From NCBI GenBank assembly GCA_903845315.1, contig CAIMWY010000300.1, positions 1 through 8,182 on the forward strand: a DNA stretch of 8,182 nucleotides, given 5' to 3'. The translations under genes and the position numbers were made by a program. The notes beneath the pieces were generated by a model. It was not told the DNA's origin, ran no database searches, and worked only from the letters and a program-made list of their open reading frames with translations. Origin of the DNA: an uncultured Burkholderiales bacterium. GTDB taxonomy: Bacteria; Pseudomonadota; Gammaproteobacteria; Burkholderiales; Burkholderiaceae. Each line of letters starts with the position of its first letter. The stretch's first letter is position 1. Positions 1 to 5,599 of the stretch are shown one piece after another.

Positions 1-432
1 CATGTTGGGGGCTTGCTTGTAGCCGGTGGCGTGCTCAAACTTCACCCCCGCGTTGTCGGCAGCCACTTTGAGCATCGGATCCATGTAGCCAAAGGTGGTG
101 CCAAAGATCAACTGGTTGCCTTGACTCACCATGTCACGGATCACACGCTCGGCGTCAGCCGACTCGGGCACGTTCTCAACAAACGAGGTTTGGATCTTGT
201 CGCCAAATTCTGCGGCCAACGCTTTGCGTGCGTTGTCGTGCGCAAAGGTCCAGCCACCGTCGCCCACTGGGCCGACGTAGGCAAACGCAATCTTGAGTGG
301 CTCAGCCTTGACTTCGGCCTTCGGGGCTGGGGCGGGCGCTTCTTCTTTTTTGCCACAGCCTACCAAGGCTGCTGCGGCCACCGCGGTCAACGCGGCAACC
401 TGGATCCAACGACGTTTGTACAAATCTGTCAT
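1..432 (-). CDS. BMP/PnrA-family ABC transporter substrate-binding lipoprotein (N-terminal 144 residues; cut by window edge)
   Basis: This is the 5' part of a leftward gene with ATG at 432-430; the reading frame stays open to base 1. The translation begins MTDLYKRRWIQVAAL. It shows a basic n-region (K6, R7, R8), a hydrophobic segment (about 10-24) and a lipobox L23-V24-G25-C26, so it should be a lipid-anchored protein facing the periplasm. A charged Ala/Pro/Lys linker (28-43) follows, then the family start KIAFAYVGPVGDGGW (about 46-60) and a HDNAR segment. These are typical of BMP (basic membrane protein/PnrA) binding proteins, which bind purine nucleosides or related compounds in characterised members. 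A Shine-Dalgarno AAGGA lies at 443-439, six bases before the ATG. The gene follows the second permease after a 43-bp gap with no terminator, so it is probably last in the importer operon. The ligand is inferred from the neighbouring xdh and guaD genes. The C-terminal part lies outside the window. Confidence 0.9.
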   Translation of the reverse strand, partial: MTDLYKRRWIQVAALTAVAAAALVGCGKKEEAPAPAPKAEVKAEPLKIAFAYVGPVGDGGWTFAHDNARKALAAEFGDKIQTSFVENVPESADAERVIRDMVSQGNQLIFGTTFGYMDPMLKVAADNAGVKFEHATGYKQAPNM

Positions 433-475
433 GCGAGTTCCTTAGATGAAGAGGAGGGGTGGTTGAAAAAACAAA

Positions 476-1399
476 TTATGAACCGGGAAAAAATGGCTTG
501 CCAATCGACGCTGGCATATTGACACGCAACCACGCCGGGTTGCGCGAAATCAAAGCCAGCACCGCAATGGTGGCGAGGTAAGGCAACATGCTCAAGAACT
601 GACTCGGGATGTCAATGCCCGTCGCTTGTAAATGGAACTGCAACATGGTGACGCCACCAAACAGGTAAGCACCAAGCAACACGCGTGCCGGGCGCCAGGT
701 GGCGAAGGTGGTCAAAGCCAAAGCAATCCATCCTTTGCCCGCAATCATGCCCTCGACCCAAAGGGGGGTGTAAACGATCGAAATATAAGCACCCGCCAAA
801 CCGCACAACGCACCGCCCGCCATCACGGCCATGAGGCGAATGCGGCGCACCGGATACCCCAAGGCATGGGCCGATTCAGGCGATTCGCCCACTGCGCGCA
901 AGACCAAACCAGCCCGGGTGCGGTACAAGAAATACATCAACCCTAAGGTCAGGGCAATGGCCCCATAGACCAGGGGGTGCTGACGAAACACGGCCGGCCC
1001 CACCCATGGCCAGTCCCCCAGCACAGGCACCGCGAACTGCATGCGTTCGGGCAGTTTGGCCTGCACAAAACTCACCCCCACAAAGGCCGAGAAGCCGCCC
1101 CCAAACAGGCTGAGTGCCAAACCGGTGGCGTATTGGTTGGTGCCCAGCCAAATCACCAACACACCAAAGGCCGCAGCGAGCAAAGCGCCCACGCCCATGC
1201 CCGCCAAAAAGCCCAGCATGTCGCTGCCGGTGAGCGAGACAGTGGCAAAGCCTGCAATGGCGGCGCACAACATCATGCCTTCGGCACCCAGATTGACGAT
1301 GCCTGCTTTTTCGTTGATCAAAAGGCCAAGTGAAGCCAGCGCCAAAACAGTGCCTGCATTCATGGTGGCGGCCCACAACAGTGCGTAACTGTCCATCAT
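476..1399 (-). CDS. ABC transporter permease, second membrane subunit (NupC/YufQ-like)
   Basis: A 307-residue, very hydrophobic protein of the branched-chain/ribose-type permease superfamily, in the branch that works with BMP binding proteins. It should form half of the inner-membrane channel of a purine or nucleoside importer. Visible family signatures are GIVNLGAEGMML (33-44), the cytoplasmic coupling-loop region AVGESPESAHALGYPVRRIR (169-188) and EGMIAGKGWIALAL (216-229). Multiple membrane segments lie between them. Length is normal for the subfamily. The ATG at 1399 overlaps the TGA of the preceding permease as ATGA, and GGGAG (1410-1406) sits six bases upstream. A second in-frame ATG directly follows and cannot be excluded. 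The stop TAA is at 478-476. Translation is probably coupled to the upstream permease. Transporter type is confident; substrate is inferred from context. Confidence 0.93.
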   Translation of the reverse strand: MMDSYALLWAATMNAGTVLALASLGLLINEKAGIVNLGAEGMMLCAAIAGFATVSLTGSDMLGFLAGMGVGALLAAAFGVLVIWLGTNQYATGLALSLFGGGFSAFVGVSFVQAKLPERMQFAVPVLGDWPWVGPAVFRQHPLVYGAIALTLGLMYFLYRTRAGLVLRAVGESPESAHALGYPVRRIRLMAVMAGGALCGLAGAYISIVYTPLWVEGMIAGKGWIALALTTFATWRPARVLLGAYLFGGVTMLQFHLQATGIDIPSQFLSMLPYLATIAVLALISRNPAWLRVNMPASIGKPFFPGS

Positions 1400-2490
1400 G
1401 AGGCGCTCCCATTCATGTTCGACACAGCAGGCGCGGCAGGCACCCAGCGCAGCTTGTAAAGCATCAGCGTGTCACATGCCAACAGCGTGAACAGCAGCAG
1501 CCCTTGAAACACGCCGGTCAATGAACGCGGCAACCCCAAGCGTGATTGGGCCAGCTCACCACCGATGTAGAACATGCTCATCAACAGCGCCGACAAGACC
1601 ATGCCCACCGGGTGCAAGCGCCCCACAAACGCCACGATGATGGCGGCAAAGCCGTAGCCCGCAGGCACAAACGGGGTCAGTTGACGTAAGGGCCCCGCCA
1701 CTTCCAGCGCCCCGGCCAAGCCCGCCGCTGCGCCCGAGGTGAGCAAGGCCAGCCACAACGCACGACGTGACGAAAAGCCTGCGTACCGCGCAGCGTCAGG
1801 GGCCAAGCCACCCACTTGCTGGGCAAAGCCTGCATGGGTTCGAAACAAAAAGACCCACAAGGCGCCCACACCCGTCAAGGCCAACAACACGCCCACGTTC
1901 ACGCGGGTGCCTGTGATGAGCTTAGGAATTTGCGTGACCGCATCAAAGGTTTTGGTTTGCGGAAAGTTGTAGCCCAGTGGATCTTTCCACGCGCCGTACA
2001 CCAAATAGTTCAGCACCATCACTGCCACATACACCAGCATGAGGCTGACCAAAATTTCACTGGCATTGAAGCTGTCGCGCAGCCACGCCGTCAGGCCCGC
2101 CCACACCATGCCGCCCAGCACCCCTCCCAGCAGCACCCACACCCAATAACCGCTCAAGCTGTTGGCATCGGCGAGTAATGCCACGCCAGAGGCAAACACC
2201 GCCCCCATGACAAACTGGCCCTCGGCGCCAATGTTCCAAATGTTGGAGCGAAAACACACGGCCAGTCCCAGCGCAATCAACAACAAGGGCGTGGCTTTGA
2301 CCAACAGCTCCGACAAGGCGTAGACGCTTTTGATGGGCTCCCAAAAAAACACCTGCAAGCCGCGCAACGGGTCTTTGCCCAAGGCCAGAAACAACAACAC
2401 CCCCAACACCACGGTGATGGCCAGCGCCAACACAGGCGAGGCATAGCGCCACAGGGCCGAGGCCTGGGCCCGAGGCTCAAGCCGCAGCAT
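1396..2490 (-). CDS. ABC transporter permease, first membrane subunit (NupB/YufP-like)
   Basis: A 364-residue polytopic membrane protein and the partner permease of the downstream gene. The hallmarks are a first membrane segment (about 17-38), the family motif FRSNIWNIGAEGQFVMGA (80-97), FNASEILVSLMLVY (141-154), the loop GGLAPDAARYAGFSSRR (227-243) and AGYGFAAIIVAFVGRLHP (277-294). The longest reading frame starts at 2529. I prefer ATG 2490 because AAGGTGG (2500-2494) gives a well-spaced ribosome site. The resulting start, MLRLEPRAQAS, also resembles the usual family N-terminus, and it reduces the overlap with the upstream ATPase gene from 53 to 14 bp. ATG 2511 has only a weak site. The gene ends in TGA at 1398-1396, overlapping the next start. 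Its product should form the heterodimeric inner-membrane channel with the second permease. Confidence 0.92.
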   Translation of the reverse strand: MLRLEPRAQASALWRYASPVLALAITVVLGVLLFLALGKDPLRGLQVFFWEPIKSVYALSELLVKATPLLLIALGLAVCFRSNIWNIGAEGQFVMGAVFASGVALLADANSLSGYWVWVLLGGVLGGMVWAGLTAWLRDSFNASEILVSLMLVYVAVMVLNYLVYGAWKDPLGYNFPQTKTFDAVTQIPKLITGTRVNVGVLLALTGVGALWVFLFRTHAGFAQQVGGLAPDAARYAGFSSRRALWLALLTSGAAAGLAGALEVAGPLRQLTPFVPAGYGFAAIIVAFVGRLHPVGMVLSALLMSMFYIGGELAQSRLGLPRSLTGVFQGLLLFTLLACDTLMLYKLRWVPAAPAVSNMNGSAS

Positions 2491-4030
2491 GGGCCACCTT
2501 TTGCTGCGCATGGTCTTGCTCTGGGGCATCCCACAAGCCGCTCATCCAAGCGCCAATGCGCGACACGCTGGCTTGTTCTCGCGTGAGGGCCGGCGATAAG
2601 CGCCCATTGGCGATCACATGCAAACGGTCTGACAGCTCTAGCAATTCTTCCAGCTCCTCACTCACCACCAACACCGCACATCCAGCATCACGCAGCGTCA
2701 GCAAAGCGGCACGAATTTGCGCTGAAGCCCCCACGTCCACGCCCCATGTGGGTTGCGATACGATCAGCAATTGAGGGGCAGCTTCAATCTCGCGACCCAT
2801 GAGAAATTTTTGCAAGTTACCCCCCGACAGGGAGCGCGCTGGCGCATCGGGCCCACCCGCTTTGACTTGGTAGCGCGCGATGATGGCCTGCGCTTGCTCG
2901 CGCAGCAGCAGTAAATTCAACCAGCCCAAACCGCCTTTGCGAGACACCGCCTCATGCCGCGTGAGCAACAGGTTTTGCGCCAAACTCAGGCTGGGCACAG
3001 CGCCTCGGCCCAAGCGTTCTTCGGGCACAAAATGCAAGCCCAAATCACGTCTTTCATCGGGGCCCCAGTCACCCATGGCCTGGCCCTTGAACTGAATGCT
3101 TTCATGCGGCGCGCGCGTGTCTTCGCCTGAGAGCGCAAACAACAATTCACGTTGTCCGTTGCCCGACACGCCCGCAATGCCGACCACCTCGCCCGCGCGC
3201 ACATGCAAGTCGATGCCGTCCAAGTCCACGCCAAAAGGGTCAGCGCGGCTCAAACGCAAATCACGCACGCTCAGCACCTCGGGCCCCGGCTGGTAGCTGC
3301 GCATGCTCAATTCAGGGGGCAAGCTGCCAATCATCAATTGACTCAAGGACGCATTGGTTTCTTGGCGCGGGTCGCACACGCCGGTGACACGGCCTGCGCG
3401 CATGACGGTGCATGCGGTGCACAGCGCACGGATCTCGTGTAACTTGTGGCTGATGTACAAAATGCTACGCCCTTCGCTGGCGAGTTGGCGCAGCACCACA
3501 AACAACTTGTCCACTGCCTGCGGCGTGAGCACCGAGGTAGGTTCGTCCAAGATCAACAGTTGGGGGTTGGTGAGCAAGGCTCGGATGATCTCCACCCGCT
3601 GCATCTCGCCCACGCTCAAGGTGTGCACCGGACGGGCCGGTTCAATGTCCAAACCATATTGCGACGCGGTGTCGGTGATGCGTTGCGTCACCTGCGCCAG
3701 CGTGAACGACTGGTCCAGACCCAGCCACACGTTCTCGGCCACGCTCAAGGTGTCAAACAGGCTGAAGTGTTGAAACACCATGCTCAGCCCCAACCGCCTG
3801 GCCTCTTGCGGGTTGCGGATATGCACCACCTCACCTTGAAAGAAAATTTCACCGGCATCGGGCTTGACCGCGCCGTAGATAATTTTCATCAGGGTCGATT
3901 TGCCCGCGCCGTTTTCACCCAGCACGGCATGGATTTCGCCGGGTTGCACCACCAAAGACACCCCATCATTGGCCACCACCCCCGGATAGCGTTTGGTGAT
4001 GCCTTGCAAAGATAAAAGAGGATGTGACAT
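2477..4030 (-). CDS. ABC transporter ATP-binding protein with two fused nucleotide-binding domains (NupA/YufO-like)
   Basis: A 517-residue cytoplasmic ATPase that should energise the importer. Domain 1 is complete: Walker A GENGAGKST (38-46), Q-loop Q87, signature LSVGEMQR (138-145), Walker B LLILDEPTS (158-166) and switch histidine H195. Domain 2 (from about 250) is degenerate. Its P-loop reads GVSGNGQRE (287-295) with no lysine, the Walker B end reads LLIVSQPTWGVDVGA instead of DEP, and the H-loop position is VSEEL. The signature LSGGNLQK (401-408) is intact. This asymmetry is usual for the BMP/nucleoside branch of these sugar-type ATPases. The longer frame to 4114 would run into xdhA. ATG 4030 gives MSHPLLSLQGITKRYPGV, the normal family start. 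No good Shine-Dalgarno precedes it (only GCATTCAG). It is the first gene of the leftward operon, and its end overlaps the next gene by 14 bp. Confidence 0.94.
   Translation of the reverse strand: MSHPLLSLQGITKRYPGVVANDGVSLVVQPGEIHAVLGENGAGKSTLMKIIYGAVKPDAGEIFFQGEVVHIRNPQEARRLGLSMVFQHFSLFDTLSVAENVWLGLDQSFTLAQVTQRITDTASQYGLDIEPARPVHTLSVGEMQRVEIIRALLTNPQLLILDEPTSVLTPQAVDKLFVVLRQLASEGRSILYISHKLHEIRALCTACTVMRAGRVTGVCDPRQETNASLSQLMIGSLPPELSMRSYQPGPEVLSVRDLRLSRADPFGVDLDGIDLHVRAGEVVGIAGVSGNGQRELLFALSGEDTRAPHESIQFKGQAMGDWGPDERRDLGLHFVPEERLGRGAVPSLSLAQNLLLTRHEAVSRKGGLGWLNLLLLREQAQAIIARYQVKAGGPDAPARSLSGGNLQKFLMGREIEAAPQLLIVSQPTWGVDVGASAQIRAALLTLRDAGCAVLVVSEELEELLELSDRLHVIANGRLSPALTREQASVSRIGAWMSGLWDAPEQDHAQQKVAHAAA
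2494..2500 (-). promoter_or_regulatory. Ribosome binding site selecting the 2490 start of the first permease
   Basis: Read leftward the sequence is AAAAGGTGGCCCATG. AAGG (2500-2497) lies six bases before ATG 2490 and is clearly stronger than anything ahead of the alternative ATGs at 2511 and 2529. The site lies inside the last codons of the ATPase gene, consistent with coupled translation. Confidence 0.65.
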
Positions 4031-4031
4031 C
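4021..4031. repeat. Perfect 11-bp palindrome over the ATPase start codon
   Basis: GATGT-G-ACATC is a perfect inverted repeat with one central base. It covers the ATG (4030-4028) of the ATPase gene. Its centre is 45 bp from that of the similar-sized palindrome at 4066-4076. The two share size and odd symmetry but not arm sequence, so a common binding protein is only a possibility. Confidence 0.3.
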
Positions 4032-4090
4032 TGAATGCAGCGTGTTTGCACTAATCTTGCTAGAAAGGTTGAACCTATGACGTTGGAACT
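4031..4090. promoter_or_regulatory. Divergent regulatory gap between the importer operon and the xdh operon
   Basis: Only 60 bp separate ATG 4030 (leftward ATPase) from ATG 4091 (rightward xdhA), so both promoters and any operator must lie here or extend into the coding ends. This arrangement suggests co-regulation by one purine-responsive factor, which is an inference: no regulator gene is in the window. Rightward, TGCTAGAAA (4058-4066) resembles an extended -10 element (TGn plus TAGAAA, four of six matches), but no convincing -35 box is correctly spaced. Leftward no clear sigma-70 promoter was found. There is no room for a purine riboswitch aptamer together with a promoter. Confidence 0.5.
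4066..4076. repeat. Perfect 11-bp palindrome, candidate operator
   Basis: AGGTT-G-AACCT is a perfect inverted repeat with a single central base. It lies between the divergent starts and overlaps the Shine-Dalgarno-like AAAGG (4064-4068). It could be a protein-binding site for the xdh side. A chance occurrence is possible because the arms are only five bases long. Confidence 0.35.
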
Positions 4091-4096
4091 ATGACC
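4069..4096 (+). repeat. Imperfect 14-bp tandem repeat carrying two start codons
   Basis: Positions 4069-4082 (TTGAACCTATGACG) and 4083-4096 (TTGGAACTATGACC) match at 11 of 14 bases without gaps. Each unit contains ATGAC, so two ATGs stand 14 bases apart and out of frame. The second is the xdhA start. The simplest reading is a short tandem duplication at the 5' end of xdhA. Confidence 0.55.
4077..4094 (+). CDS. Possible five-codon leader ORF (MTLEL) overlapping the xdhA start
   Basis: ATG ACG TTG GAA CTA TGA reads as MTLEL and its stop codon overlaps the xdhA ATG as ATGA. AAAGG (4064-4068) lies eight bases before this ATG, a better ribosome site than the TTGGAA directly before xdhA, which leaves only about three bases of spacing. 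It could deliver ribosomes to xdhA by stop/start coupling. It could equally be a by-product of the local 14-bp duplication. The peptide has no recognisable attenuation-type codon run, and expression is unproven. Confidence 0.3.
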   Translation: MTLEL

Positions 4097-5599
4097 AAGC
4101 AAAAACCATCCCAAGCCCCTTTGAAGTCAGAACCCCTGGTGTTTGTTCGACGTGGGGAGACACTGGCGCTGAGCAATGTACCACCAGACCGCACGCTGCT
4201 CGACCTGCTGCGCGAGGACCTGCGTAGCTGCGACACCAAAGAAGGCTGTGCCGCTGGTGACTGCGGTGCCTGCACCGTGGTGTTGGCCGAGGCCAGCGAG
4301 GGCCGCTTGACCTACCGCGCCATCAACAGCTGCATCCGCCCCGCCCATTCGGTGCATGGTCTGGCCGTGTGGACAGCGGGCGACTTAGCCACCACGCCAG
4401 ATCATTTGCACCCGGCGCAACAAGCCATGGTGGACCACCACGGCTCGCAATGCGGCTTTTGCACGCCGGGTTGCGTGATGAGCCTGTTTGGCCTCTACCA
4501 AGACAGCGTGTGCCAAGGACAAGCAGTGAACCGGGAACAGGCGCAACACGCCCTGTCTGGCAACCTATGCCGATGCACCGGCTACCGACCCATCGTGCAA
4601 GCTGCCTGCCACATGGGCGACTACCCGCTGCAGCGGGTGGACGAGACTGCCGTGTTGCAAGCGCTTCAAGCCATTCCAAAGCGCAGCACCCCATACACCA
4701 TCAACACGCAAGGCATGCAAGCGCCAAGCTACGCACTACCCGCCAATCTGCAAGACTTGCTGCGTGCGCGTGCCCAGTCGCCCCAAGCCACGCTCATCGC
4801 TGGCGCTACCGACGCAGGCCTGCAGCTGACCCAAGGCCGACTGCGCTGGCAGCAAGTGATTGACCTCAGCCGCGTGGCTGAGTTGCGGCAGGTGGAGGAC
4901 TACCCTCACCACATCGCCATCGGTGCAGCGGTGAACTTGCAACACGCTTTCGAGGCCCTGACCCAAGAGCGTCCCCCAGTGCAGTCCTTCGCCAACCGCT
5001 TTGCGGGCTGGCCGATCCGCCAGTCGGGCACCTTGGGCGGCAACGTGGCCAATGGCTCCCCCATTGGCGACAGCATGCCCTTGCTGATTGCCCTCGGTGC
5101 CAACGTGGTGCTGATGGCGTGGCGCCGTGGCCGCATCGTGCACCGCGAACTGCCACTGGAAAACCTCTACACCGGCTACAGACAAAACCTGATGGCCCCC
5201 GACGAGGTGCTGTGCTGGATCAAGGTGCCGCGCCCCACGCCGCACGAATGGCTGGGGGCCTACAAAGTGTCCAAGCGGGTGGAAGACGACATCTCGGCCA
5301 TCTGCTTGGTGGTGCAACTCCAGCGCCAAGGCCAGCGCATCACCCAAGCCAGCATCGGCGTAGGTGGCGTGGCCGCCACGCCGGTGCGCGCCGTTCGCAC
5401 CGAGGCCGCACTGCGGGGCCAGCTCTGGACGCCAGACACTGTGCAGCAAGCGCAAGCCGTGCTGCGCCAAGAGTTTGACCCCATCTCCGACATGCGCGCG
5501 AGCAGCGGCTACCGCCGCGAGGTGTTGGGCAATTTGTTGCAACGCGCTTGGTTGGAGAGCACGGGCCAGACCGAGATTCGCTTGGAGGACTTGGCATGA
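4091..5599 (+). CDS. xdhA: Xanthine dehydrogenase small subunit (two [2Fe-2S] clusters and FAD)
   Basis: A 502-residue electron-transfer subunit of cytoplasmic xanthine dehydrogenase. It passes electrons from the molybdenum site through two [2Fe-2S] clusters and FAD to NAD+. The N-terminal ferredoxin-like domain has the first cluster ligands C53, C58, C61 and C81 (EGCAAGDCGACTVV, then NSC). The helical second cluster domain has C121, C124, C160 and C162 (QCGFCTPGC and LCRCTGYRP). The FAD domain shows LIAGATDAGLQLT (235-247) and SGTLGGNVANGSPIGDSMP (312-330). A C-terminal flavoprotein domain follows, including YKVSKRVEDDIS (391-402). No key residue is missing. The chosen ATG 4091 has a weak ribosome site (GGA about three bases away) and overlaps the stop of a five-codon ORF. 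Length fits bacterial XdhA, perhaps with a few extra N-terminal residues. Its TGA overlaps the xdhB ATG. Confidence 0.96.
   Translation: MTKQKPSQAPLKSEPLVFVRRGETLALSNVPPDRTLLDLLREDLRSCDTKEGCAAGDCGACTVVLAEASEGRLTYRAINSCIRPAHSVHGLAVWTAGDLATTPDHLHPAQQAMVDHHGSQCGFCTPGCVMSLFGLYQDSVCQGQAVNREQAQHALSGNLCRCTGYRPIVQAACHMGDYPLQRVDETAVLQALQAIPKRSTPYTINTQGMQAPSYALPANLQDLLRARAQSPQATLIAGATDAGLQLTQGRLRWQQVIDLSRVAELRQVEDYPHHIAIGAAVNLQHAFEALTQERPPVQSFANRFAGWPIRQSGTLGGNVANGSPIGDSMPLLIALGANVVLMAWRRGRIVHRELPLENLYTGYRQNLMAPDEVLCWIKVPRPTPHEWLGAYKVSKRVEDDISAICLVVQLQRQGQRITQASIGVGGVAATPVRAVRTEAALRGQLWTPDTVQQAQAVLRQEFDPISDMRASSGYRREVLGNLLQRAWLESTGQTEIRLEDLA
5584..5588 (+). promoter_or_regulatory. Ribosome binding site fixing the xdhB start
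   Basis: GGAGG lies seven bases before ATG 5596, inside the last codons of xdhA. It decides the start against an in-frame ATG at 5548, which would add 16 residues and overlap xdhA by 52 bp. Confidence 0.75.

Noticed and set aside
433..475. Rho-independent terminator after the second permease
   Set aside because: There is a short T-run in the leftward direction but no GC-rich hairpin in front of it.
13..522. A 169-codon open frame on the + strand over the substrate-binding gene
   Set aside because: It is antisense to a gene with a clear lipobox, ribosome site and BMP motifs; the translation itself has no recognisable domain.
4031..4090. Purine riboswitch between the divergent operons
   Set aside because: The gap is 60 bp and must also hold promoters; no conserved aptamer junctions or stems of the purine class were visible.
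4031..4114. Extension of the ATPase gene to an ATG at 4114
   Set aside because: It would add 28 residues not typical of the family and overlap the xdhA start; the normal family N-terminus starts at 4030.
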